From NCBI GenBank assembly GCA_024743405.1, contig JANSWP010000004.1, positions 110,088 to 174,087 on the forward strand: a DNA stretch of 64,000 bases, in the 5' to 3' direction. A program made the position numbers and the translations under genes. The DNA is from Bacteroidota bacterium. GTDB lineage: Bacteria > Bacteroidota > Bacteroidia > Chitinophagales > Saprospiraceae. The notes under the pieces are model-generated. The model was not told the origin of the DNA. It saw only the letters and a program-made list of their open reading frames with translations, and ran no database searches. Of this stretch, positions 1 to 7,698 are shown in pieces (positions within the stretch are counted from its first letter, which is position 1; every line of letters begins with the position of its first letter).

Positions 1-17
1 TCCTTTTTCCTTTTCTC

Positions 18-75
18 TTCGTTATTATTTTTGACCATAGCGCTGCTATGCTAAAAAACTTTGCCTCGACCAAAG
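18..75 (+). repeat. Left-edge copy of palindromic core repeat
   Basis: A box CGTTATTATTTTTGAC (16 nt) is followed by a 15-nt perfect hairpin CATAGC-GCT-GCTATG and then CTAAAAAACTTTGCC. This matches the architecture of the core found at about 15.1, 26.0 and 26.5 kb (16-nt box, 17-nt hairpin, T-rich box ending TGCC). The element is probably cut by the window edge. It overlaps the first codons of the hydrolase that begins at 48, which makes that start doubtful. Confidence 0.45.
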
Positions 76-1259
76 AAAAAATAACTAGACCAAATTTGCG
101 TAGTTTATTAATTGCGAAGTCCCTTATCTGTTTACTAATTATTTCCACAGATGTTTTCGCATTTGAGATAGGTCATACCTCAATAGAATTTTATGACAGT
201 AGTAGGAATAGAAACATCGAAACCCAAATCTATTATCCTGCCGAAAATTCAGGTGAAAATGTCCCGATTGCTTCAGGGAATTTTCCGGTAATATTTTTTG
301 GTCATGGATTTTTGATGAGTTGGGAATCTTACCAGAATTTTTGGACAGAATTAGTTCCAGATGGGTATATCCTTTGTTTTCCAACCACTGAAATGGGTAT
401 AAATACCAACCATGATAATTTCGGAATTGATTTAAGATTCTTAGCTACTCAAATGCAAGCTGAAAATGAAAACAGCAATTCACTGTTCTTTAATTCAATT
501 GCTTCCAAAACTGGTTTAATGGGACATTCAATGGGAGGTGGTGCTTCTTTATTAGCCGCTGAAAATAATTTGGAAATCAATACGGTTATTAATTTTGCTG
601 CTGCTGAAACTACCCCTTCTGCCATATCAGCTTCGTCCAATATTACTATCCCTACCCTTATCTTTTCAGGAGATGATGATTGTGTCACTCCTGCTAATGA
701 AAATCAAGATTTGATTTATAATAATTTAGCCTCGGATTGCAAAACGCATATAAATATTATAGATGGTGGTCATTGTTATTTCGCTGATGATAATTTTACC
801 TGCACTTTAGGTGAATCACTCTGCAATCCCAATCTCAATATTACTAGAGAAGAGCAACAGTCAATAACTTTCGATTTTTTAAAACTATGGCTGGATTATT
901 CATTATATGAAAATCAAAACGCTTTTGTGGATTTTAATGATTCTTTACAAACTTCGCCTAGAATAAATTTCTCACAATTTTGCAATACCACTGGAGTGAA
1001 AAGTTTTATAAAACGTGATGAAATTAAGCTTTTTCCTAACCCGGTAGTCGATAATTTGAATCTTGTTTTACCAAAAGAGACGTCTCCTGGTTTACTCTTG
1101 ATTTATAATATTTTCGGCGAAAAAACGAATCAATACCTAATCAATGAGAGCGAACCCCAAATCAATTTATCGAACCTTCCCAATGGAATTTATTTCATAG
1201 AATATGCTACAGATTCATCCAGCTATTCGGGTAAATTTATAAAAAATGGAAGTAGATAA
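48..1259 (+). CDS. Secreted alpha/beta hydrolase with T9SS type A sorting domain
   Basis: Serine hydrolase of the alpha/beta fold, similar to the chlorophyllase/dienelactone-hydrolase-like group. The oxyanion region HGF is near residue 86, the nucleophile elbow GHSMGGG has Ser at about 161, the acid is probably an Asp in SGDDD near 209-211, and the His is in GGHCYF near 242. A hydrophobic segment at residues 18-36 looks like a signal peptide. The last ~75 residues (FPNPVVDNL... GIYFIEY) are a type A sorting domain, so the protein should be exported by the type IX system and anchored or released. Natural substrate unknown; esters are expected for the family. The ATG at 48 lies in a repeat; a TTG at 96 would give a cleaner signal peptide (RSLLIAKSLICLL). 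Followed after 13 nt by the AlkD-like gene. Confidence 0.85.
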   Translation: MLKNFASTKEKITRPNLRSLLIAKSLICLLIISTDVFAFEIGHTSIEFYDSSRNRNIETQIYYPAENSGENVPIASGNFPVIFFGHGFLMSWESYQNFWTELVPDGYILCFPTTEMGINTNHDNFGIDLRFLATQMQAENENSNSLFFNSIASKTGLMGHSMGGGASLLAAENNLEINTVINFAAAETTPSAISASSNITIPTLIFSGDDDCVTPANENQDLIYNNLASDCKTHINIIDGGHCYFADDNFTCTLGESLCNPNLNITREEQQSITFDFLKLWLDYSLYENQNAFVDFNDSLQTSPRINFSQFCNTTGVKSFIKRDEIKLFPNPVVDNLNLVLPKETSPGLLLIYNIFGEKTNQYLINESEPQINLSNLPNGIYFIEYATDSSSYSGKFIKNGSR

Positions 1260-1272
1260 AGAACTGAGAACT

Positions 1273-1977
1273 ATGACCATTCAAGAAATCATTACTGAAC
1301 TCAAAAAATTGGAAAATCCTGATAAGGTTGCTTTAAAGGAACAAAAATTTGGAGTTGTTTCGAACAACGCGCTTGGGATTTACCATAGTGATTTGAAAAA
1401 AATGGCTAAGAAAATTCCAAAAAATAATGAATTAGCGATCCAACTTTTTGATACCAATATTTATGAGGCTCGACTGTTATGCAGCAAAATTTTCAACCCC
1501 AAAAACTTGACCACATCATTAATGGAAAAATGGGTAAGCACTTTTGAAAATTGGGAAATTTGCGACTCCTTTTGCATGGGATTATTTGCCAAAAGTAAAT
1601 TTGCTGTATCCAAATCTATAGAATGGACAAAAAGAACAAAAGAATTTGAAAAAAGAGCAGGATTCACCATAATTGCAGCTTATTGTATGGCAGATAAAAC
1701 TTCTACAAATGAAATTTTTGAGCAATTTTTTCCTATTATTATTAGAGAGGCCACTGATGAAAGATTATATGTAAAGAAGGCTGTAAATTGGGCACTTAGA
1801 AATTTAGGAAAGCGAAATATAGATTTAAAGAAACTCGCCATTAATTGTAGCAATCAACTTTTAAAAATAGATAGTAAATCGGCTAAATGGATTGCCAAGG
1901 ATACTTTAAAGGAATTGGAGAAACCGAATGTTCGAATGTCTGATTATCCGAGAGAAATATATAGAAAACCCCAATAA
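1273..1977 (+). CDS. DNA alkylation repair protein, AlkD-like HEAT-repeat family
   Basis: All-helical protein of about 234 residues. The C-terminal half has the family signature YVKKAVNWALRNLGKRN and the middle has the pattern WEICDSFCM, both typical of the AlkD/AlkC-like DNA alkylation repair group. Known members are HEAT-like solenoid glycosylases that remove positively charged alkylated bases. I chose ATG 1273 (protein starts MTIQEI) because homologues begin there and it leaves a 13-nt gap after the hydrolase; an ATG at 1246 would overlap that gene by 14 nt. Activity on alkylated DNA is inferred from family only; some members bind DNA without glycosylase activity. Confidence 0.85.
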   Translation: MTIQEIITELKKLENPDKVALKEQKFGVVSNNALGIYHSDLKKMAKKIPKNNELAIQLFDTNIYEARLLCSKIFNPKNLTTSLMEKWVSTFENWEICDSFCMGLFAKSKFAVSKSIEWTKRTKEFEKRAGFTIIAAYCMADKTSTNEIFEQFFPIIIREATDERLYVKKAVNWALRNLGKRNIDLKKLAINCSNQLLKIDSKSAKWIAKDTLKELEKPNVRMSDYPREIYRKPQ

Positions 1978-2065
1978 AGCTTGCCTAGAGGTCAATATGC
2001 ATTAGGATAATAATGCTCCTCAAACAATAATTTGATATATCGCCTGTTAGTACAAAGATTTAGGA

Positions 2066-2141
2066 TTTTCTCATAAAAATAAATTCATTCAAAAACCGTC
2101 CAAAAGTTTGAAAATCACTAAAACGGATTTTTATGAGAAAG
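2066..2141. repeat. Short palindromic repeat, family E copy 1
   Basis: The ends form an inverted repeat: TTTTCTCATAAAAAT at 2066-2080 and ATTTTTATGAGAAA at 2127-2140. The interior AATTCATTCAAAAACCGTCC is found again at about 26105, where the same ends enclose about 80 nt more. This is the only notable structure in the 243-nt gap before the serine hydrolase gene. It could also act as a transcription terminator for the AlkD-like gene. Confidence 0.7.
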
Positions 2142-2220
2142 CCCTTTACAATAATTTTAACATGTACATTTCAAAACCAAGATTTCTAACCGTCTTCGTT
2201 TTGAAACCACAAATATCCAT

Positions 2221-3351
2221 ATGAAAAAATTACTGCTGAATTTTATCATTACCTTCTCTTTTTTTATTTCATTTTCGAATTGCGATACAGAGGAGATACC
2301 AATCGATAATAAAGCTGATTTTGAAGCATATCTTCAAGATGAAATGGACTCGCAAAAAATACCAGCACTTTCCCTGCTAGTCTTTGAAAAAGACAATATT
2401 TTGTATGAAAATTATTTAGGGAAAACCAATATTGAACAAGATATTTCACTTGAAAATAATCATTTGTTTATGTTGGCATCCGTTTCAAAAATGGTTACAG
2501 GAACTGCGCTGATGCAATTGCAGGAAGGCGGGCTTTTTGCTTTGGACGATAAGATTAATGATTATCTTTCTTTCAATGTGCAAATCCCTAATTATACGAC
2601 CGACGTAACTTTCCGAATGCTATTAACCCATACTTCTGGTATAGCAGATGGAAGTGCATTAGATGACCAATATTATTATGGAGAAGATAGTCCGGTTGCA
2701 TTAGGAAATTTCTTGGAAAACTATCTTGTCCCTGCGGGAAGCTTCTATAATGTTAATGAAAATTTTCATGATTTTGAGCCGGGTACTCAACACGAATATT
2801 CTAATATTGGAACTGCCTTAATTGGTTTGTTGGTGGAACAAATATCGGGGATTGATTTTGATGATTATTGTAAGCAAAACATTTTCAATCCATTGGGAAT
2901 GTCTAATACCTCATGGCGATTAGATGAAATTTCTCAGCCTATTGTTCAGCCTTACGATTATGTAAATGGTCAAAATGAATCAATCGATCATTATACTTTT
3001 ACAGATTATCCAAATGGAGGGCTGCGGTCAACTGCAAGAGATATGTTTCTATTTTTGAGTGCTTTCGTTCGTGAGGGAAATGTTAATAATCATCAACTTT
3101 TAAATCCAACGACCGTCAACAATATGATCACTCCTCAAATTCCTTCCTTAGCAAATGACATGGGATTACATTTATTTCTTATGAATTCTGCGAATAACTT
3201 ATGGGGACATGATGGAGGAGAACAAGGAGTCGCTACAATCATGGCTTTTAATCCGACAACAGGTATTGGCGCAATTATTTTGACAAATCAGGGAGAAGCT
3301 GATTTGGAGGAAATGCTGATTGAGGCTTATAAATTTGGATTAGCATTATAA
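2221..3351 (+). CDS. Beta-lactamase-family serine hydrolase lipoprotein
   Basis: Class C/PBP4*-type serine hydrolase (PF00144). The catalytic SxxK is SVSK at residues 87-90, the second motif is Y-S-N near residue 194, and the third is HDGG near 329 in place of KTG, as is common in this esterase/peptidase-like subgroup. The N-terminus is a lipoprotein signal ending FSFFISFSNC, with Cys21 as the lipidated residue, so it should sit in the periplasm or on the outer membrane. Substrate unknown: D-amino peptides or esters are possible; beta-lactam resistance should not be assumed. The Crp-like regulator starts 15 nt downstream, so the two are probably co-transcribed. Confidence 0.88.
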   Translation: MKKLLLNFIITFSFFISFSNCDTEEIPIDNKADFEAYLQDEMDSQKIPALSLLVFEKDNILYENYLGKTNIEQDISLENNHLFMLASVSKMVTGTALMQLQEGGLFALDDKINDYLSFNVQIPNYTTDVTFRMLLTHTSGIADGSALDDQYYYGEDSPVALGNFLENYLVPAGSFYNVNENFHDFEPGTQHEYSNIGTALIGLLVEQISGIDFDDYCKQNIFNPLGMSNTSWRLDEISQPIVQPYDYVNGQNESIDHYTFTDYPNGGLRSTARDMFLFLSAFVREGNVNNHQLLNPTTVNNMITPQIPSLANDMGLHLFLMNSANNLWGHDGGEQGVATIMAFNPTTGIGAIILTNQGEADLEEMLIEAYKFGLAL

Positions 3352-3366
3352 AAGAAAGATAAATAG

Positions 3367-3927
3367 ATGAAAACATTTCTTTCAAAAATACACAAAGTAA
3401 ATAACCACATATTGGACGAATATATTTCTCATTGGTCAGAATATGCCGTGCCTAAAAAAAGTATAATGACGGCGGAGGGCGAAACGGAACGGTTTATTTA
3501 TTACGTGCTTAAAGGCATTCAAAAATCTTATTACCTGAATGAAGGTAAGCAACACATTATTGCATTTGCCTATCCTCCGTCCTTTAGCGGAGTCCCTGAA
3601 TCATTCTTTACTCAAACCCCTTCTAAGTATTTTTTGGAAACAATTACTGATTCCAAGTTCCTGAGACTTTCTTTTGAGAAACATCAACAATTAATGCAGG
3701 AACATAGAGAGATCGAAACCTTATTTCGTAAGACCACCGAGCTTTTTTTGATGGGGGTGATACAACGACAACATGAGCTAATGGCTTTTGATATAGAAAC
3801 TCGATTCAAAACCTTCGTAAAAAGAAGTCCACATTTATTGAATATGGTTTCTCAAAAAGACCTTGCCTCTTACCTTCGAATGGATTCCACCAACTTTAGT
3901 AAACTGATCAATAAGATACCTATTTGA
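3367..3927 (+). CDS. Crp/Fnr-family transcriptional regulator
   Basis: About 186 residues: an N-terminal cyclic-nucleotide-binding-type beta-roll (residues ~20-115; MTAEGETERFIYYVLKGIQK is typical) and a short C-terminal helix-turn-helix (SQKDLASYLRMDSTNFSKLI). The Bacteroidota members of this group are usually about 190 residues and often lack conserved cAMP-contacting residues, so the ligand is unknown. It lies 15 nt after the serine hydrolase lipoprotein and 88 nt before a haloalkane-dehalogenase-like hydrolase; it may control one or both. The end IPI is abrupt but within the usual length. Confidence 0.85.
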   Translation: MKTFLSKIHKVNNHILDEYISHWSEYAVPKKSIMTAEGETERFIYYVLKGIQKSYYLNEGKQHIIAFAYPPSFSGVPESFFTQTPSKYFLETITDSKFLRLSFEKHQQLMQEHREIETLFRKTTELFLMGVIQRQHELMAFDIETRFKTFVKRSPHLLNMVSQKDLASYLRMDSTNFSKLINKIPI

Positions 3928-3952
3928 AATCTTGGTTTATACCAATAATCAG

Positions 3953-4009
3953 AAGAATTAAAGTGTTGAACTTTGCGGTATAATCAATACTCCAAACACA
4001 TTAATTCTT
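3953..4009. promoter_or_regulatory. Inverted repeat upstream of hydrolase
   Basis: AAGAATTAAAGTGTT (3953-3967) pairs with AACACATTAATTCTT (3995-4009), 14 of 15 positions. It ends 6 nt before the ATG at 4016. It could be an operator for the neighbouring Crp-like regulator or a leader hairpin. Nothing in the sequence separates these options. Confidence 0.35.
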
Positions 4010-4015
4010 TTAGTT

Positions 4016-4891
4016 ATGAATTCAAAACTTCATATTCCGAACTGGCTCGATAGTTCCCTATACCCTTTTGAAAGCAATTATATTCAACTTAAAAAAGGCA
4101 ATATGTATTATGTAGATGAAGGGAAAGGAGAAATTATCCTCTTCGTTCATGGAACGCCTGCATGGTCATTTTTGTACCGAGATTTCATCAAAGCATTATC
4201 CTCTAAATATCGGTGTATCGCGATTGACCATTTAGGTTTTGGTTTATCAGAAAAACCAAAATCATTTTCCGGAACTCCTCAAAGCCATGCAAAAAACCTA
4301 AGTGAGTTTATTCAAAACATGGATCTCCATAACATTACATTGGTAGTGCATGATTTTGGAGGTTCCATTGGCTTGGCTGCTGGAATTGAAAATTCAGATA
4401 GAATAAAGAAAGTAGTGCTTTTTAATACATGGATGTGGGAAACAAAACACGATAAAGGCATACAGAAAATTGACAAAACCATCAATAGTTGGTTAGGTAA
4501 ATTCCTCTATTTGAATATGAATTTTTCACCAAAGGTTTTGCTAAAAAAAGGGTTCTCCGACAAAAAGTATTTGCCTAAAAAAGTCCATAACCAATATATA
4601 AAACCATTTCCTGATAAGGACTCTAGAAGACCATTGTTCAGTCTCGCAAAAGCACTAATCGGTTCATCGGATTGGTACGAAAGTCAATGGCAAAATTTAA
4701 ACAAATTAGCTGATAAAGACTGGCTGATTCTATGGGGAACAAAGGATGAATTCATTACCACAAAATATTTAGAGAAATGGAAAAAACGGTTGCCTGCTGC
4801 CAAAATCAAAGAATTAGATTGTGGACACTTCGTTCAAGAAGAAAAGACGATAGAAGCTGTAACAGAAATTCGTAATTTCTTGAAAAATTAA
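4016..4891 (+). CDS. Haloalkane-dehalogenase-like alpha/beta hydrolase
   Basis: Alpha/beta hydrolase of 291 residues. The oxyanion motif HGTPAW is at 45-50. The nucleophile elbow is VVHDFGGSIG with Asp at 113, not Ser, as in haloalkane dehalogenases (which have HDWG) and epoxide hydrolases. The His is in CGHFVQEE at about 271. Trp50 after HGTPA matches the halide-binding position of dehalogenases. No signal peptide, so cytoplasmic. Substrate is unproven; Asp nucleophile plus HGTPAW favours carbon-halogen or epoxide hydrolysis over ester hydrolysis. Stands alone downstream of the Crp-like regulator. Confidence 0.82.
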   Translation: MNSKLHIPNWLDSSLYPFESNYIQLKKGNMYYVDEGKGEIILFVHGTPAWSFLYRDFIKALSSKYRCIAIDHLGFGLSEKPKSFSGTPQSHAKNLSEFIQNMDLHNITLVVHDFGGSIGLAAGIENSDRIKKVVLFNTWMWETKHDKGIQKIDKTINSWLGKFLYLNMNFSPKVLLKKGFSDKKYLPKKVHNQYIKPFPDKDSRRPLFSLAKALIGSSDWYESQWQNLNKLADKDWLILWGTKDEFITTKYLEKWKKRLPAAKIKELDCGHFVQEEKTIEAVTEIRNFLKN

Positions 4892-5062
4892 CTTCAAGAA
4901 ATCACAAATTTCTATATTTTTCTTAATGTATACTATACCTTTTTTTCGTTTTTTCTCCTTTTTGACCTTATAAATGCCATTAGAGATTCAAATCGAGAGG
5001 TACTTGGTTTTCATGGCTAGTGCCTAAAAAAACCTTTGCCAAAGCAAAGGGAAAATCAAACG

Positions 5063-5106
5063 GGCGAATGAGGTAAAAATTGCAAGCAATTTTTACCTCA
5101 TTCGCC
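5063..5106. repeat. Perfect 21-bp-stem palindrome
   Basis: GGCGAATGAGGTAAAAATTGC is followed by AA and its exact reverse complement, giving a 44-nt near-perfect palindrome in the 329-nt gap between convergent genes ending at 4891 and 5221. It is followed directly by a second short palindrome (GCAAAAAA-GAA-TTTTTTGC) that begins the dispersed repeat D. A terminator role is possible but no T-tract follows the long stem. Confidence 0.75.
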
Positions 5107-5107
5107 T

Positions 5108-5200
5108 GCAAAAAAGAATTTTTTGCGGCGAAAGCAGCGATCTGAAAAGAAAAAAATTATCGACAACATGTTGGTTTTGAGATTAGCCTAAGTCTGATAT
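5108..5200 (+). repeat. Dispersed repeat D, copy 1 (partial)
   Basis: The stretch GCAAAAAAGAATTTTTTGCG, then AGCAGCGATCTGAAAAG, TTATCGACAACATG and TTGGTTTTGAGATTAGCCTA is found in reverse orientation at about 13620-13710 and in a shortened form at 7507-7545. Sequence identity between copies is moderate, with small indels. Confidence 0.6.
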
Positions 5201-5220
5201 GAATTTGCATTAAATACTTA

Positions 5221-5709
5221 TTAAGCTTCTTTATCATAAAATTTCAATTTCCTTTTTAACCGTTCCATCATTTTCAATATTCGATTAGCTTTAGTATCAT
5301 CCGTCTTTGCCTCATAAATCCAATCTAAATAAGCTTTTTGCTCCCCTTCTGTGAATGAAAGAAAAGTCTCAAATACTTTTGAAGGTTCATCCTGGAAGCA
5401 ATCTACTATTTCGTCAGGGATTTTGATAGATGATTTATCCGCATAAAGGATAATATTGACATAATCACCTGCTTCTTTTTTGATCTTTTTACGAATCGCC
5501 GCCTTCACAGGCAAGAATAACCGCCCCTCCCCCATTGGCATTAATTTGTATTGTTTCAATTCATATCCATCTACAGATCCTTTCACTTTTACCCAGCCAA
5601 AAGGGTTCTTTTTATTTTGAAGTATTTCTGGAATTGCGGCATACGTCCACCCCCCTTTTCCAGGGAATTTTTGCAAAAGATAATCGCCGTTAACTAAAGG
5701 TGTTTCCAT
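5221..5709 (-). CDS. YdeI/OmpD-associated, DUF1905-type protein
   Basis: 162-residue cytoplasmic protein. Residues ~1-95 match the DUF1905 beta-barrel (KGGWTYAAIPEI, GWVKVKGSVDGYELKQYKLMP). The C-terminal ~60 residues match the YdeI/OmpD-associated (bacteriocin-protection-like) domain: IPDEIVDCFQDEP, FLSFTEGEQKAYLDWIYEAK, RILKMMERL. This two-domain order is common in Bacteroidota. Molecular function is not established; YdeI-type proteins are linked to envelope stress and peptide resistance in enterobacteria, which may not apply here. Convergent with the hydrolase ending at 4891. Confidence 0.85.
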   Translation of the reverse strand: METPLVNGDYLLQKFPGKGGWTYAAIPEILQNKKNPFGWVKVKGSVDGYELKQYKLMPMGEGRLFLPVKAAIRKKIKKEAGDYVNIILYADKSSIKIPDEIVDCFQDEPSKVFETFLSFTEGEQKAYLDWIYEAKTDDTKANRILKMMERLKRKLKFYDKEA

Positions 5710-5795
5710 TTCATTATTTCGATATTTTTGGAAAAAGACAGCTATAAAGTACCTGATTAATTAGCTCGAATTACTTAGTAACAAACCACTTTCAT

Positions 5796-7181
5796 TCAAT
5801 TATCCCTTGCAAATTTCACTTGATTTCGAAGGGTATTTAACGCTCCCTGCCACTGTCCAATGGAAATAGCATCAACATGTTCCGCAGCCGCATCGATCGT
5901 TGCCTGTTGTATTTGCGTTTGCCACGCATCCAATTGCGCATTTACACTAGCTTCTGACATTGGGCCCTCTTTTAATTCGATGAGTTTCTGTCCATATATA
6001 TCTTCAAACTTTGCCCAACCGCCCGTCAATTTATCACAAGCTGCTGATTTTTGTTGGAGCCCAAAAGATCCATAGTTGAAAGGTTGGCAATTATTACTAG
6101 TTTCTCCCCAATCATCCGCAATGGGAGTCACCGGATTTAAATTTGAAATGATATTTTCAAAAGCATTATCTAAATCCCAAGGAATCAGATGGAGTTGCTC
6201 ATTATTCGGTTCTTCATACCAAAAATAATTGTGCGGAGAACAAGTATTACCTCCACAATACCAATGAAAAGCGCCATCGTCATTTCTAATCGTCCGGTCA
6301 ACAACTGCATAGGAAATAATTTCGTCAATATTCATCCACTTTGAAATCACATTTTGAAGATCATTATCAGAAGTATTGGCGACTTCTTGAGCGAATGTTC
6401 GAATCAAATCTATGGAAGGGTTTTCATCTTCATTTGTCTTTAAAGCATTCAAATAAGTGAATGCAGAATGAGGGTTTCCATTCGAGTGAAGTGGCCAAAC
6501 TTCTTTATATAAATTCCCTTTTCCATCGTCAAAATTATACCGTGTAAACCGCCCATCAATATGCTCAACCAAAGCATATAGACCTGAATATTGCCCATTT
6601 ATCATTAACCGAGCATGTACCGAACGAGGTGCAGAAACACCCATTTTCCGGAATAACCAATAACCCAATCGATCTCTCATTTGTGAATCATCGAGATTCA
6701 TAGAGTGAAATTGTAATTTCTTAAGTTTATAAAATTTCTCTTCTCTACCCTCCCAATTAATTTTAATTTTCATGGATAGTTTCGTACAAGTTTTATAACC
6801 GGATGGGTTTGACCAGTTATTACCGGATAGACAATTTACAAAAGCTCCAATGGAGCCTTTATATCTTATTCCAACAGGACTAATCGTATCGCCCTCAAAA
6901 ACCAATGTACCTTCTATATATTCCTCAGCAACAGGGTTATTATCTAAAAATGCTAAATGCTCTTTTGGAAGCCAGAGTTCAAAAGTGTTTAACTTGGTTT
7001 GATCAAATATATAATCTGAATCTTCATTTAGATATTGTTCATTCCCTGTTGGAATAACTGTTTTAACTATCAAGTCAGGATCAACCCCGCCTCCCCCATT
7101 ACCTGGGTTAATCACTGGATCATCTTCTTGACAACTAAAAATCATTAAAATAAGGAATAAAAGGACTACCGATTTATTCAT
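5796..7181 (-). CDS. CotH-kinase-like lipoprotein
   Basis: Protein of about 461 residues with a CotH domain (PF08757). Seen are RYKGSIGAF, the block KLKKLQFHSMNLDDSQMRDRL, GLYALVEHIDGRF and the C-terminal IPWDLDNAFENI, whose Asp residues correspond to the metal-binding/active-site Asp of CotH kinases. The N-terminus is a lipoprotein signal (LLFLILMIFSC), then a low-complexity linker with Gly. I start at ATG 7181 (MNKSVVLLF); an ATG at 7208 adds nine residues. CotH of Bacillus phosphorylates spore-coat proteins; bacterial homologues outside Firmicutes are usually surface lipoproteins of unknown substrate. A palindromic element begins just upstream at 7217 and may carry the promoter. Confidence 0.87.
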   Translation of the reverse strand: MNKSVVLLFLILMIFSCQEDDPVINPGNGGGGVDPDLIVKTVIPTGNEQYLNEDSDYIFDQTKLNTFELWLPKEHLAFLDNNPVAEEYIEGTLVFEGDTISPVGIRYKGSIGAFVNCLSGNNWSNPSGYKTCTKLSMKIKINWEGREEKFYKLKKLQFHSMNLDDSQMRDRLGYWLFRKMGVSAPRSVHARLMINGQYSGLYALVEHIDGRFTRYNFDDGKGNLYKEVWPLHSNGNPHSAFTYLNALKTNEDENPSIDLIRTFAQEVANTSDNDLQNVISKWMNIDEIISYAVVDRTIRNDDGAFHWYCGGNTCSPHNYFWYEEPNNEQLHLIPWDLDNAFENIISNLNPVTPIADDWGETSNNCQPFNYGSFGLQQKSAACDKLTGGWAKFEDIYGQKLIELKEGPMSEASVNAQLDAWQTQIQQATIDAAAEHVDAISIGQWQGALNTLRNQVKFARDN

Positions 7182-7216
7182 GCCGAGAGTTTTTAACCTA
7201 CTTTTCACAATCTAAG

Positions 7217-7424
7217 TAAGTGCTTGGACAATATTAGGTGCCATATTGCGCGCCGTCGCCTTCGGCTAGGCGCGCAAAGGAGGTTTGGAGGGCAGTTGAA
7301 TTTAATAACCTGAAAATCAGGTTATTAAATTCAACTGCCCTCCAAGACCACCACTACTGCAACGGGCGCCTTTGGCGCGATGTTGCAATATTTAAGTGCT
7401 ATTTAGTTCTGTCCAAGAACTTAA
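7217..7424. repeat. Three-hairpin element A (cap TTGGAGGG, variable stem)
   Basis: A 208-bp element bounded by TAAGTGCTTGGACA and TGTCCAAGAACTTA. Inside are a hairpin of GCGCGCC/GGCGCGC type, a perfect 27-bp stem with AAA loop at 7287-7343 that starts GGAGGG and ends CCCTCC, and a third hairpin around ACTGCAACGGGCGCC... The right third matches the left third of the element at 34232 in reverse orientation, but the central stem has diverged on both arms. No ORF of substance inside. Probably a non-autonomous mobile element or structured repeat. Confidence 0.75.
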
Positions 7425-7426
7425 CG

Positions 7427-7490
7427 AATAAAAAATAAGTCCGCCCATTTGAAATAGTAGATTTGGGGTTTTAGCAAGACAAAAAACACC
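7427..7490 (-). repeat. Fragment of palindromic family G
   Basis: Adjacent to element A. The stretch AAAAAATAAGTCCGCC, TTTGAAATAGTAGATTT, TTTTAGCAAGACAAAAAAC matches the right half of the complete copy at 25914-26072 in reverse complement. The left half is missing, so this is a truncated copy. Confidence 0.65.
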
Positions 7491-7506
7491 CTCCTTTAGG
7501 GCTCAT

Positions 7507-7690
7507 AGGTAAAACTCAAAACCAACTTATTGCCGATAATTTTTTGCTTGTTTGTTAAACCGAATGTTTAGGTTTTGGCATGAGCGAACAATTCTTTGAG
7601 GAATGTCCAATGAGAATTCAAGTGAGTGAACCGCAAAGCAGATAAGAAAGCAAATTCAACTGTGGGGCAGTGTTTAGTTTGTAAAGACTA
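7507..7690 (+). repeat. Dispersed repeat D, copy 2
   Basis: Aligns with 13620-13850: ACCAACTTATTGCCGATAA, then CATGAGCGAACAATTC and GAATTCAAGTGAGTGAACCG. It contains a 21-codon ORF (7580-7645, MSEQFFEE...) whose start, length and stop match a 21-codon ORF in the copy at 13757. It fills the gap upstream of the 3' end of the S41 protease gene. Confidence 0.6.
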
Positions 7691-7698
7691 ATCCGCAA

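Noticed and set aside
2221..3351. Antibiotic-resistance beta-lactamase
   Set aside because: SxxK and YxN are present, but the third motif is HDGG rather than KTG, and the lipoprotein-anchored esterase/peptidase relatives of this group rarely hydrolyse beta-lactams.
5033..5200. CRISPR-like or integron attC array
   Set aside because: Only two neighbouring palindromes, no regular spacers, no cas or integrase genes, and the dispersed copies have no attC core sites.
7217..7424. Simple rho-independent terminator of the S41 protease or CotH gene
   Set aside because: It lies upstream of the CotH start and not after a stop, lacks a T-tract, and its ends recur at 13.9 and 34.2 kb.
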